Source of the DNA: BPIH01 sp042408535
GTDB lineage: Bacteria > Chloroflexota > Limnocylindria > Limnocylindrales > CSP1-4
Direction: 5' to 3'
Length of the DNA: 64,000 nucleotides
Assembly: GCA_042408535.1 (NCBI GenBank)
Contig: JBHORA010000146.1
Location: 14,885 to 78,884, forward strand
The notes under the pieces were generated by a model. It was not told the origin of the DNA, made no database searches, and was given only the letters and a program-made list of their open reading frames with translations. A program made the translations under genes and the position numbers. How positions within the stretch are numbered: position 1 is the stretch's first letter; the number at the start of each line of letters is the position of its first letter. Below, piece by piece: positions 44,897 through 54,414 of the stretch.

Positions 44897-45040
44897 GCGG
44901 CGAGCGGCCTCCGTCGAGTGGTTCGACCCTCGTGCCAGGGCAGATGGAACTCGTGGTGGGCCGAGTCTAGCCGACCGTCGGAGGGCGCGACGGCCCGCAG
45001 CGTCGTCCGGGCGCCCGCCGGGAGCCCGGGAGGTCGGGCG

Positions 45041-45046
45041 TACAAT
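45041..45046 (+). promoter_or_regulatory. Leaderless -10 (TACAAT) of the nifS-mnmA operon
   Basis: TACAAT ends 9 bases before ATG 45056, with no Shine-Dalgarno. Confidence 0.55.
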
Positions 45047-45055
45047 CGAGCCTCC

Positions 45056-46240
45056 ATGGCCGTCTACCTCGACCACGCCGCGACGACGCCCCTCCGGCCG
45101 GAGGTTCTCGAGGCGATGCTCCCGTACCTGACGGAGCACTTCGGGAATCCGTCCTCGCCGCACCGCTTCGGGCGGGCAGCCCGGGCCGGTCTCGACGCAG
45201 CCCGGGAGCGGATGGCGGCCCGCCTGAACGCCGAGCCGCGGGAGCTCGTCTTCACCTCGGGGGGCACGGAGGCGAACAACCTGGCCGTGAAGGGGGCGGC
45301 CTGGGTCGGCAGGGCTCGGGGGAACCAGATTTTGACGAGCCCGATCGAGCACCACTCCGTCGGCGACAGTCTTGCCTACCTCGAGAAGTTCGGCTTCGAG
45401 ATCGTCACCCTCGGCGTCGACCGCTACGGGCGGGTCGATCCCGACGAGGTCGAGGCTCGACTCGGGGAGCGAACGATCCTCGTCTCGATCATGCTCGCCA
45501 ACAACGAGGTCGGGACGATCGAGCCGATCGCCGAGATCGCCCGGCGGGTCCGAGCCCGGCGGGGCGTCCTCTTCCACGTCGACGCCGTCGCCGCCGCCCC
45601 GCACGTGGCCGTCGACGTCCGGGCCCTCGATGTCGACCTCTTGACGCTGAGCGCCCACAAGTTCGAGGGACCGAAGGGGGCCGGCCTCCTCTACATCCGG
45701 CGGGGCGTCCACATCCTCGCCCAGCAGCAAGGCGGAACCCAGGAACGGTACCGGCGGGCAGGGACCGAGGACGTGGCGGCGATCGTCGGGATGGCCGTCG
45801 CCTACGACCTCGCCTGCGAGGAGCGGGCGACCGTCGGCGGCCGGCTCCGGCGGGCCGCTGAGCGCCTCCTCCGGACCCTCCGTGCCGAGCCGGGGGTGGA
45901 GGCGACCGGGCATCCGAAGGAGCGTCTGCCGGGCCTCGTCTCGATCGTCGTCCCCGGGGTCGATGGCGCCGAGCTCGTCATGGCCCTCGATCTGGCCGGG
46001 ATCGCCGTCTCGACGGGCTCGGCCTGCACGACCGGCTCGACGGAGCCGAGCCACGTCCTGACGGCGATGGGCTACCCGGCCGACGAGGCGCGGGGGGCGC
46101 TCCGGATCTCCCTCGGCCGGACGACGACGGACGCCGAGCTCGAGACGGCAGCGGCCGAGATTCGGGCCGCCATCGCTCGCTTCCGGGCGACGGCCGCAGG
46201 GGAGCCGCGCCTCGATCGGGAGGCGGTCGGGGGGCGATGA
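45056..46240 (+). CDS. iscS: Cysteine desulfurase (NifS/IscS type)
   Basis: PLP enzyme moving sulfur from cysteine to an enzyme persulfide; 394 residues. It opens VYLDHAATTPLRPEV. His201-Lys202 (LSAHKFEGPKG) carry PLP. The catalytic cysteine is Cys324 in STGSACTTGS. The short active-site loop is of group I (IscS/NifS). The stop overlaps mnmA (ATGA), so supply of sulfur for tRNA 2-thiouridine is the likely main role; Fe-S assembly is also possible because no other isc/suf gene is in the window. Confidence 0.93.
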   Translation: MAVYLDHAATTPLRPEVLEAMLPYLTEHFGNPSSPHRFGRAARAGLDAARERMAARLNAEPRELVFTSGGTEANNLAVKGAAWVGRARGNQILTSPIEHHSVGDSLAYLEKFGFEIVTLGVDRYGRVDPDEVEARLGERTILVSIMLANNEVGTIEPIAEIARRVRARRGVLFHVDAVAAAPHVAVDVRALDVDLLTLSAHKFEGPKGAGLLYIRRGVHILAQQQGGTQERYRRAGTEDVAAIVGMAVAYDLACEERATVGGRLRRAAERLLRTLRAEPGVEATGHPKERLPGLVSIVVPGVDGAELVMALDLAGIAVSTGSACTTGSTEPSHVLTAMGYPADEARGALRISLGRTTTDAELETAAAEIRAAIARFRATAAGEPRLDREAVGGR

Positions 46241-47448
46241 GCCGGATCCTCGTCGCCATGTCGGGCGGCGTCGACTCGTCCGTGGCGGCCGCCCTCGTCC
46301 GCGATTCGGGGGCCGAGACGGTCGGGGTGTGGCTCCGCCTCCACTCCCTCGCTGACGCCGCCTCGGAGTATCGGCGCTCGTGCTGCTCCCTCGATGCCGC
46401 CGACGACGCTCGCCGGGTCGCCGAGCAGCTCGGCATTCCCTTCTACATCCTCAACCTGGAGGCCGAGTTCGCAGCTGGCGTCCTCGACCCCTTCGCCGAT
46501 GCCTACCTCGCCGGCCGAACCCCGAGCCCCTGCGTCGAGTGCAACAGCGTCGTCAAGTTCGGAGCCCTCCTCGGTCGAGCCCGGGCCCGCTTCGACTGCG
46601 AGGCCGTCGCCACCGGCCACTACGCCCGCCTCGCGACCGTCGCCGGTCCGACCGGCCCGGAGGTCCGACTTCTCCGGGCCCGGGACCCGGACAAGGACCA
46701 GACCTACTTCCTCTACGCCCTCGGCCAGGAGCAGCTCCGCCACGTCCGCTTTCCCCTTGGCGAGCTCACGAAGGGCGAGGTCCGGGCGATCGCCCGGCGG
46801 CTCGGGCTGGCGACGGCCGACAAGCCCGACAGCCAGGAGCTCTGCTTCGCTCCCTCCGGCGACCACCTTGCCGTCCTGGCCGAGCGCCGCGGTTGGCGGC
46901 CGACGCCCGGTCCGATCCTCGATCGTGACGGGCGCCAGGTCGGGACCCATCCGGGGGCCGCCGCCTTCACCGTCGGTCAGCGGCGGGGCGTCGGGGTCGC
47001 CCTCGGGGAGCCGCGGTTCGTGGCGGAGGTCGACCCTGCCCGAAACCTCATCCAGCTCGGGCGGCGCGAGGACCTCGAGGCTCGGTCCTTCTGGCTCGAG
47101 GACGTCTCCTTCGTCGCCGGCAGGCCGCCGGCGGGCGAGCCCGACGGTAGCTTCCGGGCCGAGGTCCGGATCCGCCATCGCGGGCGCCTCGCCCCGGCGA
47201 CCGTCCGACCCGCGTCGGGCCCTTTTGGTCCCCCAGCCGGCGAGGGCCTCTGGCACGTGGAGCTGGCCGAGCCGCTCTGGGCGCCGGCACCCGGACAGGC
47301 CTGCGTCTTCTATGCCGGCGACGTCGTCCTTGGCGGGGGGCGGATCAGCCGAGGTAAGGTTCGGGCGACCGACGACGGCAGCGCCTCGGTCGGTCCCGCC
47401 CATCGGTCGGCGGCGGCGACCGCGGGCGCCGACGGAGCCCGGCCATGA
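46237..47448 (+). CDS. mnmA: tRNA-specific 2-thiouridylase
   Basis: Adds sulfur to U34 of tRNA-Lys, Glu and Gln; 403 residues. The PP-loop is MSGGVDSSVAAAL (8-20). The catalytic pair is Cys102 (PCVECN) and Cys203 (QELCFAP), matching the E. coli enzyme positions closely. GHYAR and DKDQTYFLY are typical. The C-terminal beta-barrel is followed by a ~25-residue low-complexity tail. Sulfur is expected from the coupled desulfurase upstream. The stop overlaps the next small gene (ATGA). Confidence 0.95.
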   Translation: MSRILVAMSGGVDSSVAAALVRDSGAETVGVWLRLHSLADAASEYRRSCCSLDAADDARRVAEQLGIPFYILNLEAEFAAGVLDPFADAYLAGRTPSPCVECNSVVKFGALLGRARARFDCEAVATGHYARLATVAGPTGPEVRLLRARDPDKDQTYFLYALGQEQLRHVRFPLGELTKGEVRAIARRLGLATADKPDSQELCFAPSGDHLAVLAERRGWRPTPGPILDRDGRQVGTHPGAAAFTVGQRRGVGVALGEPRFVAEVDPARNLIQLGRREDLEARSFWLEDVSFVAGRPPAGEPDGSFRAEVRIRHRGRLAPATVRPASGPFGPPAGEGLWHVELAEPLWAPAPGQACVFYAGDVVLGGGRISRGKVRATDDGSASVGPAHRSAAATAGADGARP

Positions 47449-47720
47449 TCGAGCCGGCCGTCGTCGTCGCCGCCGTTCTCGGCGTCTTCCACGCCGCCGT
47501 CTACGTCGCCATCCGGGGTGGCGCCGGGGCTCGCCTGCCGCTCCTCGTCCTCGCGGCCGTCGTCGGGGCCTGGGCCGGCGATGCCATCGGCCGCAGGCTC
47601 GGGATCGATCTTCTCCGGCTCGGGGATGTCCGTCTCGTGAGCGCCTCCATCGTCGCCTGGATCGGGATCGGTCTGGCCGAGCTCGTCGCCGTCCTCGGCC
47701 CCACCCGGAGTCGGGCGTGA
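47445..47720 (+). CDS. Small membrane protein, unknown function
   Basis: A 91-residue protein with three hydrophobic segments (about 4-24, 31-46 and 65-84), separated by short charged loops. I do not recognise it. ATGA overlap with mnmA and GTGA overlap with the next gene show that it is a genuine member of this operon. Confidence 0.65.
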   Translation: MIEPAVVVAAVLGVFHAAVYVAIRGGAGARLPLLVLAAVVGAWAGDAIGRRLGIDLLRLGDVRLVSASIVAWIGIGLAELVAVLGPTRSRA

Positions 47721-47950
47721 GCGGTTCGGCCCCGGCCGGGAATCGGGAGCCGAGCGTGGATCGTGCCCCGCTGGCCCCGGTCCCCTCGACGATCCGAGGA
47801 TCCCTGGCCGGGCTGGCGGACCTGGCGGCCGCCCTCCGGGATCCCGGCTCGGCCGTCTCGAGCTTCGTTCGGGGCCTGACGGTCGGCATCCTCGTCGGGG
47901 CAGGGATCGTCGGCTCGTGGCTCTGGCGGCGCCGTCGGGTACGGCCCTGA
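47717..47950 (+). CDS. Small single-pass protein, unknown function
   Basis: A 77-residue protein starting with GTG inside the previous stop (GTGA). About 45 polar residues lead to one membrane segment, FVRGLTVGILVGAGIVGSWL, and an RRRR tail, a pattern reminiscent of short YtxH-like proteins. It is too short for a firm assignment. It is the last gene of the nifS-mnmA operon before the alaS promoter. Confidence 0.6.
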   Translation: MSGSAPAGNREPSVDRAPLAPVPSTIRGSLAGLADLAAALRDPGSAVSSFVRGLTVGILVGAGIVGSWLWRRRRVRP

Positions 47951-48042
47951 AGCGGGCGAGCGGCGGGCCATCCAGCGGCCCATCCTCGTCGCGCGATCCC
48001 TCTCCGCGACGGCGCCGCGCCTCAGGGGCGAGATCCCTTTGG

Positions 48043-48048
48043 TACCGT
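48043..48048 (+). promoter_or_regulatory. Leaderless -10 (TACCGT) of the alaS operon
   Basis: TACCGT ends 7 bases before ATG 48056; same hexamer as at comM. Confidence 0.45.
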
Positions 48049-48055
48049 TAGGGCG

Positions 48056-50842
48056 ATGTCGCAGCGAGCTCTCGTTCCCGATCCCCGCATCCGGCCGCTG
48101 CCGGCCGCCGAGATCCGACGCCGCTTCGTCGACTTCTTCGTGGCCCGGGGTCACACCTACGTCCCCTCGGCATCCCTCGTTCCGGCCGGCGACCCGACGC
48201 TCCTCTTCACGAACTCGGGCATGGTCCAGTTCAAGGACGTCCTCATCGGCACCGAGCGGCGTCCCTACCGGCGAGCGGCGAACTACCAGCGCTGCCTGCG
48301 GGTCGCCGGCAAGCACAACGACTTCGAGGAGGTCGGCCGGACGCCGCGCCACCACACCTTCTTCGAGATGCTCGGCAACTGGAGCTTCGGCGACTACTTC
48401 AAGCGAGAGGCGATCCACCTCGCCTGGGAGCTCTTGACGAGCGACTTTGGGTTGCCGCCCGATCGTCTGGCAGCGACGACGTACACGACCGACGAGGTCG
48501 CCTACCGGGTCTGGCGCGACGAGATCGGCCTGCCCGAGGAGCGGATCGCCCGGTGGGGGAACTTCGAGGCTGGCGACGAGAAGAACTTCTGGCGGATGGC
48601 CGACAGCGGCCCCGCGGGGCCCTGCTCGGAGATCCACTTCGACCGGGGGGCCGAGCTGTCGGAGGGGCCGCACTGCATCCCCGACCACTCGGAGACCTGT
48701 CCCCGCTGGCTCGAGATCTGGAACCTCGTCTTCATGGAGTACGAGCTCCTCCCCGATCGCTCGCTCCGACCCCTCCCCTTCCAGAGCGTCGACACTGGGA
48801 TGGGCTTGGAGCGCCTCGCCTCGGTCCTCCAGCAGGTGCCCTCGAACTACGATACGGACCTCTTCGCCCCGATCCACGAGGCCCTCCGGGAGGTCCTCGG
48901 CCACGACCCCGAGGCCTTCGAGCAAGAGCGCTTCAGCTACCAGGTCATCGCCGATCACTCGCGGGCGATCACCTTCCTCGTCGCCGACGGGGTCCTGCCT
49001 TCGAACGAGGGCCGCGGCTACGTCCTTCGGCGGATCCTCAGGCGAGCCGTCCGCCACGGCCGACTCCTCGGCCGTCGAGAGCCGTTCCTGGCCCGGACGG
49101 CCTCCGTCGTCATCGACCTCATGGCTGACGCCTACCCCCACCTGGCGACCGAGCGAGAGCGGATCCTCGCCGCCATCGTTCGGGAAGAAGCCCAGTTCGC
49201 TCGGACCCTCGACGCCGGCACCGAACAGCTCGAGTCGGCCCTGGCGCCGATCGCCGGGTCGGCCCGGGTCGTCGGCCGCCGACCGGACGAGCTGCCGCCC
49301 GATGCCCCCGTCCTCCCGGGGGACGTCGCTTTCCGGCTCCACGACACCTACGGCTTTCCGATCGACCTGACCATCGAGCTCGCCGCCGAGGCCGGCGTCC
49401 GGGTCGACCGAGCCGGCTTCGAGGCCGCCCTCGCCGAGCAGCGGGAGCGATCCCGGGCCGGAACGAAGGCGAGCCTCGGTCGGGCGGCCGAGCTCGCCGG
49501 CCGCTACGAGGCCGTCGCCCGGCGGGCCGGCGAGACGACCTTCGTCGGCTACGACACCCTCGAAACCGAAGCCCGGGTCGTCGCCCTCCTCCGCGACGGC
49601 ATCGCCTACGACGAGCTCCGAGCCGTCGGCGAGGTCGAGGGTCGGCTGCCAGCCGAGGCCGAAGCCGAGGTGGTCCTCGATCGGACCTCCTTTTACCCCG
49701 AGGGGGGCGGCCAGGTCGGCGATCGGGGGGCGATCCGGAGCCTCGAGGGCGACGTCGTCTTCGAGGTCGCCGACACCCAACGGGTGGCCGGCGGGCTCAT
49801 CGTCCACCGCGGCCTCCTCCGCGGCCGGCTCGCCGTCGGCGAGGTCGTTCGGGCCACCGTCGATCCCGTCCACCGGGGCCGGACGATGCGGAACCACACG
49901 GCCACCCACCTCCTCCATCGGGCCCTCCGGAACGTCGTCGGCGAGACGGCTCGCCAGGCGGGATCCTTGGTCGGGCCCGACTACCTCCGCTTCGACTTTC
50001 CCTTCGATCGGCCGCTCACCGACGAGGAACGGCGGCGGATCGCGGCGGAGGTGCGGCGCGTCATCCGCGACGACCGGCCGGTCGTCGTCGAGTACCTTCC
50101 CTTCGAGACGGCCCTTGCCGCCGGTGCCGACGCCTTCTTCGACGAGAAGTACGGGGCCACGGTCCGGACCGTCCGGGTCGAGGGCTACAGCTTCGAGCTC
50201 TGTGGCGGGACCCACTGTCGGCGGACCGGGGAGATCGGGAGCTTCCTCATCGTCGGCGAACGGAGCATCGGCTCGGGGATGCGGCGGATCGAGGCTTTGA
50301 CCGGGGAGGGGGCCGACGCCCTCGTCGAGCGCCGCTTCGAGCTCCTCGACGCCCTCGCCGAGCGGCTCGGGGCGAACGGCCCCGACGCCCTCGGCGAGCG
50401 GGTGGACGCCCTCCTCGCCGAGCTCCGGGAGACGAAGCGGCGCCTTCGCTCCGGCGGCCTCGTCCCCCGGCCGGCCGACCTAGCGGCCCGGGCCGAAGAG
50501 GTCGGGCCGGGAGTTCGCCTCGTCGCCTACGCTGGCCCCTTCGAGTCGATCGACGTCCTGAAGGGCACGGCGAAGGACGTTCGGGGTCTCCTCGGCTCTG
50601 GGGTCATTGCCCTTGCCCTCGACGCCGAAGAGCCGCAGCTCTTCGTGACCGTGAGCGACGACCTCGTCGCCCGCGGCATCTCCGCCGGGGAGCTCGTCCG
50701 GGCAGCCGTGGCAGCCCTCGAGGGTCGGGGCGGCGGCCGACCCGAGATGGCCCAGGGGAAGGGGACCCGCCGGGACCGCCTCGCCGAGGCCCTGGCGGCG
50801 ATCCGGCGGGCGCTCCGGGAACGGACAAACGGGCGCGAGTAG
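48056..50842 (+). CDS. alaS: Alanyl-tRNA synthetase
   Basis: Class II synthetase charging tRNA-Ala; 928 residues, full length. IRRRFVDFFVARGHT opens the aminoacylation domain; LFTNSGMVQFKD and the GNWSFGDYFK block follow. The editing domain has the zinc site HTATHLLH ... CGGTHCRRTG. A DHHA1-type C-terminal domain (FVTVSDDLVARG) is present. It leads an operon: the FtsA-like gene starts 3 bases after its stop. Confidence 0.97.
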   Translation: MSQRALVPDPRIRPLPAAEIRRRFVDFFVARGHTYVPSASLVPAGDPTLLFTNSGMVQFKDVLIGTERRPYRRAANYQRCLRVAGKHNDFEEVGRTPRHHTFFEMLGNWSFGDYFKREAIHLAWELLTSDFGLPPDRLAATTYTTDEVAYRVWRDEIGLPEERIARWGNFEAGDEKNFWRMADSGPAGPCSEIHFDRGAELSEGPHCIPDHSETCPRWLEIWNLVFMEYELLPDRSLRPLPFQSVDTGMGLERLASVLQQVPSNYDTDLFAPIHEALREVLGHDPEAFEQERFSYQVIADHSRAITFLVADGVLPSNEGRGYVLRRILRRAVRHGRLLGRREPFLARTASVVIDLMADAYPHLATERERILAAIVREEAQFARTLDAGTEQLESALAPIAGSARVVGRRPDELPPDAPVLPGDVAFRLHDTYGFPIDLTIELAAEAGVRVDRAGFEAALAEQRERSRAGTKASLGRAAELAGRYEAVARRAGETTFVGYDTLETEARVVALLRDGIAYDELRAVGEVEGRLPAEAEAEVVLDRTSFYPEGGGQVGDRGAIRSLEGDVVFEVADTQRVAGGLIVHRGLLRGRLAVGEVVRATVDPVHRGRTMRNHTATHLLHRALRNVVGETARQAGSLVGPDYLRFDFPFDRPLTDEERRRIAAEVRRVIRDDRPVVVEYLPFETALAAGADAFFDEKYGATVRTVRVEGYSFELCGGTHCRRTGEIGSFLIVGERSIGSGMRRIEALTGEGADALVERRFELLDALAERLGANGPDALGERVDALLAELRETKRRLRSGGLVPRPADLAARAEEVGPGVRLVAYAGPFESIDVLKGTAKDVRGLLGSGVIALALDAEEPQLFVTVSDDLVARGISAGELVRAAVAALEGRGGGRPEMAQGKGTRRDRLAEALAAIRRALRERTNGRE

Positions 50843-50845
50843 GGG

Positions 50846-52105
50846 ATGGCCTTCTGGCGCCGGTTCTGGCCACGGGAGCGGGCGTCGGGTCCGGCCGCCT
50901 GTACCGCCCTCGACGTCGGAACCGAGTTTGCGAAGGCCCTCGTCTTTGAGATCGAGGACGGGCGGGGCATCGTCCGGGGCGTCGGTCGGAAGCGCCAGGG
51001 TCTCGCCCACATGCAATCGGGGACCGTGGCCGACATCGCCGCCGTTGTCGACAACTGCTCCATCGCCCTCGCCGAGGCCGAGGAGATGGCCGGCTTTCGG
51101 CCAACCCAGGTCGTCATCGGCATCGCCGGCGAGCTCGTCAAGGGCTTCACGGTGAGCCGAACCCAGGAGCGCCGCCGCCCGGAGCAGCCGATCGGGGAGG
51201 CCGAACTCCTCCGCCTCATCGACGCCGTCCAGCGGGATGCCCTCGCCGAGGCCGAGCGGGCGATCACCTGGGAGACGGGGCTGCCGCAGGTCGACGTCCG
51301 GCTCGTCCATGCCGCCGTCATCGGCGCCTCCATCGACGGCTACCCGGTGACGAACCCGATCGGGTTCCAGGGTCGCCACGTCCGGATCAGCATCTTCAAC
51401 GCCTTCGCCCCCCTCGTCCACCTCGGTGCCCTCGAGAGCGTCGCCTCGCAGCTCGATCTCGAGCTCCTGACGATCGTCGCCGAGCCCTACGCCGTGGCCC
51501 GGGTCCTCGGGAGCGACCAGGTTCGCCAAGCGGGTGGGCTCTTTGTCGACGTCGGCGGTGGGACGACCGACGTCGCCCTCGTCCGGGGGGGCGGGATCGA
51601 GGGAACGAGGATGTTCGCCCTCGGGGGGCGAGCCTTTACGAAGTCGATCGCCGATCGCCTCGATCTGCCCTTTCCGCGGGCGGAGGCGCTGAAGATCGAC
51701 TACGCCCGGGGCCTCCCGATGCCCGAGCGCGACACGGTGGCGGCGATCGTGGCCGAGGACGTCGAGGTCTGGGCGGCCGGAGTCGAGCTCGTCCTCGAGG
51801 AGCTGAGCGGGGGTGATCTCCTCCCTGGCCGGATCTACCTTTGCGGCGGCGGCTCGCACCTGCCCGAGATTCGGTCCGCCCTCGTCGCTGAGCGCTTCTG
51901 GAAACACCTCCCCTTCGCGCGGCCACCCGAGGTGACGGTCATGACCCCGGACCTGATCGAGACGATGAGCGACGCCACCGCGCTCCTCGTCGACGCCCAG
52001 GACGTGACCCCGATGGGGCTCGCCTACCAAGCCATCGAGCTGTCGGCCGCGGAGGATCCCCTCGAGCTCGCCCTCCGGCGGGTCCTCCGGGCGATGAAGG
52101 TCTAG
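50846..52105 (+). CDS. FtsA/PilM-like actin-fold ATPase
   Basis: A 419-residue actin-family protein. Phosphate-1 is CTALDVGTEFAKALV, phosphate-2 is GLFVDVGGGTTDVALVRGG, and the adenosine motif is YLCGGGSHLPE. Between them VVIGIAGELVKGFTVSRTQ and a following helical stretch fit the FtsA/PilM 1C-type subdomain. The last residues, DPLELALRRVLRAMKV, could form an amphipathic membrane-binding helix as in FtsA. It lacks neighbouring ftsZ or pil genes, so its role may be distinct from classical FtsA; its pairing with the next gene is the best clue. Confidence 0.8.
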   Translation: MAFWRRFWPRERASGPAACTALDVGTEFAKALVFEIEDGRGIVRGVGRKRQGLAHMQSGTVADIAAVVDNCSIALAEAEEMAGFRPTQVVIGIAGELVKGFTVSRTQERRRPEQPIGEAELLRLIDAVQRDALAEAERAITWETGLPQVDVRLVHAAVIGASIDGYPVTNPIGFQGRHVRISIFNAFAPLVHLGALESVASQLDLELLTIVAEPYAVARVLGSDQVRQAGGLFVDVGGGTTDVALVRGGGIEGTRMFALGGRAFTKSIADRLDLPFPRAEALKIDYARGLPMPERDTVAAIVAEDVEVWAAGVELVLEELSGGDLLPGRIYLCGGGSHLPEIRSALVAERFWKHLPFARPPEVTVMTPDLIETMSDATALLVDAQDVTPMGLAYQAIELSAAEDPLELALRRVLRAMKV

Positions 52106-52129
52106 GCTTCGTCGAGGGTTCGATCGACC

Positions 52130-53920
52130 ATGACGACGGGCACAGTCATCTACCTCGATGTCGACGACGAGATCACCTCGGCGGCGACCCGGATCCGGGC
52201 CGCCGAGGTGAGCCGGCTCGCCCTCGTCGTCCCGCCCGGTTCGCGGATCGCAACGTCCCGCATGAACTTCCGCCTCCTCGCCCGGGAGGCCGGCCGCCTC
52301 GGTCGCCAGCTCGCCGTCGTCGCTCCGGACGCTCCGTCCCGGGCCCTCGCCGCAGCGGCCGGACTCGAGGTCTTCGCCACCGTCGGCGAGTACGAGGCGA
52401 GCCTCCGTCCGGCTCCGACGGCGACGCCGCCACCCGGTTCCGACGCCGCCTCGGAGGAAGCGGGCCGCGCCGGTCGCGCGAGCGGCGGAACACAGGCGGC
52501 CTCACCACCGGCAGCGCTGGAGAGCGAAGACGAGGCGGGCGCGAGTGGCTCGGGTCAGGGTGGCCCGGGCGAGGACGGAGCGCGCGCCGAGCGGGGCGGG
52601 CGCGAACCAACCCGAGTCTGGCGACCCGAGGCCGCCGGTCCGAGCCCGGGGCGGCGGCCCGAGGTGGCGGCGCTCCCCGTCGCCGGCGGGCTCCAGCGCC
52701 CCGGTCGACGGGGGAGGTTCCTCGCCGTCGGGGCCGGGATCCTTGCCGTCCTCCTCGTCGTCGGCGGGGTCGCCGGCTACGTCCTCCTCCCCTCGGCGAC
52801 GGTCAGGGTCGTGCCGCGGGTCGACCCGATCGGACCCCTTGAGCTGACCGTCGTCGCCGATCCGGAGGTCGCCGCCGTCGACCTCGCCGCGGCCCGGATC
52901 CCGGCGACGCGGGTGTCGATCCCGATCCGGGTCGAGGATCGCTTCCCGGCGACGGGGAAGCGGGTCGTCGAGGCGAAGGCGACGGGGACGGTCGTCTTCA
53001 CGAGCCGGAACACCGGAGCCGAGGTCGAGATCCCAGCCGGGACCCAGGTCTCGACGGCCTCGGGTATCGTCTTCCGGACGACTCGCCGGGTCGTCGTCCC
53101 GAAGGCGACCTTCCTGCCCCCAACGCCAGGGCTTGCGGAGGCGCCCATCGAAGCCCTCGGCGCCGGCCCGACCGGGAACGTCCCAGCTGGCGCCATCACC
53201 CGGGTCTCGACGGTCATCCAAGCCCGGCTCGTCAATCCCGACGACCCGGTCGCGAACCCCGAGCCGACTCGGGGCGGGAAGCGCGACGAGTTCCCCCAGG
53301 TGAGCAAGGCCGACGTCGATCGGGCGTTGGCGGCCCTCGAAGAGCGGGCCGCGACTGACCTCCGGGACGGCATCGCCGATCCGAACCTGGTCCCGGCCGG
53401 GCTGACCGTCTTCGAGGCGACGGCCAGCCTCGGAAAGCTGACGCCGACCGTCGATCCAACGACCCTCATCGGGACCGAGGCGGCCGAGTTCGACCTTGGG
53501 CTGACAGGGGAGGGGAGCGTCCTCGCCGTCGACGAGGCGCCCATCCAGGAGATCGCCGAGGCTCGGGTCCGGGCGAGCGTCGACCCCGATCACGTCCTCG
53601 TCGCGGGCTCCATCGCCGTCGAGGTTGGCGATCCCGTCGTCGACAGGAGCGAAATCCGGTTTCCGGTCACGGCGACCGCCAGGCAGACGGTCGTTGCCGA
53701 TGCCGCCACCATCCGCCAGGCGATCACGGGCCGGCCGATCGAGGAGGCCCGGCGCTTCCTCGAGGCCTACGGGCAGGTCAGCATCGAGGTCTGGCCCGAC
53801 TGGGTGACGACGATCCCGACCCTCGACTGGCGACTCGAGGTCCTCGTCGGACCCGAGGGTGGCTACGACAGGCGGTCGACGGCGGGTTCCCCTCGGCCGC
53901 TCGGTGGGTCGAGGGGATGA
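52130..53920 (+). CDS. Bitopic membrane protein, baseplate J-like outer domain
   Basis: A 596-residue single-pass protein. Residues 1-90 form a compact cytosolic domain (TVIYLDVDDEITSAATRIR; LALVVPPGSRIATSRMNFR), then a Pro/Ser/Gly/Glu linker (91-195), one membrane helix (about 197-220) and a ~370-residue outer part rich in beta strands. The segment GTVVFTSRNTGAEVEIPAGT resembles baseplate J/gp47-like proteins annotated in Gram-positive-type bacteria. Its partner is probably the FtsA-like ATPase upstream. GAGGG lies 11 bases before the ATG. The stop overlaps ruvX (ATGA). Confidence 0.7.
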   Translation: MTTGTVIYLDVDDEITSAATRIRAAEVSRLALVVPPGSRIATSRMNFRLLAREAGRLGRQLAVVAPDAPSRALAAAAGLEVFATVGEYEASLRPAPTATPPPGSDAASEEAGRAGRASGGTQAASPPAALESEDEAGASGSGQGGPGEDGARAERGGREPTRVWRPEAAGPSPGRRPEVAALPVAGGLQRPGRRGRFLAVGAGILAVLLVVGGVAGYVLLPSATVRVVPRVDPIGPLELTVVADPEVAAVDLAAARIPATRVSIPIRVEDRFPATGKRVVEAKATGTVVFTSRNTGAEVEIPAGTQVSTASGIVFRTTRRVVVPKATFLPPTPGLAEAPIEALGAGPTGNVPAGAITRVSTVIQARLVNPDDPVANPEPTRGGKRDEFPQVSKADVDRALAALEERAATDLRDGIADPNLVPAGLTVFEATASLGKLTPTVDPTTLIGTEAAEFDLGLTGEGSVLAVDEAPIQEIAEARVRASVDPDHVLVAGSIAVEVGDPVVDRSEIRFPVTATARQTVVADAATIRQAITGRPIEEARRFLEAYGQVSIEVWPDWVTTIPTLDWRLEVLVGPEGGYDRRSTAGSPRPLGGSRG

Positions 53921-54414
53921 GGGCGCATCCGATTCCCGGGGGTTCGGCTCGTCGAGCGCCAGGCTCCCGGCTCCTCGGCATCGACCTCGGGGAGCGGCGG
54001 ATCGGCCTCGCCGTCGCCGATGCCGACGGTCGAGTCCGGCCCCTGGCGACCGTCGCCCGCCGGGCCTCCATCGACGCCGACGCAGCCATCCTCGCCACCA
54101 TCGCTCGGCAGGAAGGGGTCACCGAGCTCGTCGTCGGTCTGCCCCTCGACGCCGCCGGCCGGGAGGGACCGCAGGCCGAGCGGACGAGAGCCTGGGCCGC
54201 GGCCGTCGCAGCCAGCCTCGGACTCCCCCTCGCCTTCCGGGACGAACGCTGGACGACCGAAGCTGCCGCGGTTCGGATGCCACGCCTGCCGCGGGGCCGC
54301 TCGGGCGGGCCTCCGAGCCCGGCGCGTCGGGCCGCCCACCGGGCCCGTCTCGATCGCGAGGCAGCTGCCCTCATCCTCGAAGCCGAGCTCGCCGCTCGAA
54401 GGGAGGTCCGATGA
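53917..54414 (+). CDS. ruvX: Putative pre-16S rRNA nuclease / Holliday-junction resolvase YqgF
   Basis: RNase H-fold nuclease of 165 residues. GIDLGERRIGLAVAD (first catalytic Asp), ELVVGLPLDAAG and DERWTT (second acidic site) are the family motifs. YqgF matures the 5' end of 16S rRNA in E. coli. An insertion of about 20 Pro/Arg/Gly residues (PRLPRGRSGGPPSPARR) sits before the last helix, where other members have a short loop. Overlaps by ATGA at both ends show strict coupling with its neighbours. Confidence 0.88.
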   Translation: MRAHPIPGGSARRAPGSRLLGIDLGERRIGLAVADADGRVRPLATVARRASIDADAAILATIARQEGVTELVVGLPLDAAGREGPQAERTRAWAAAVAASLGLPLAFRDERWTTEAAAVRMPRLPRGRSGGPPSPARRAAHRARLDREAAALILEAELAARREVR

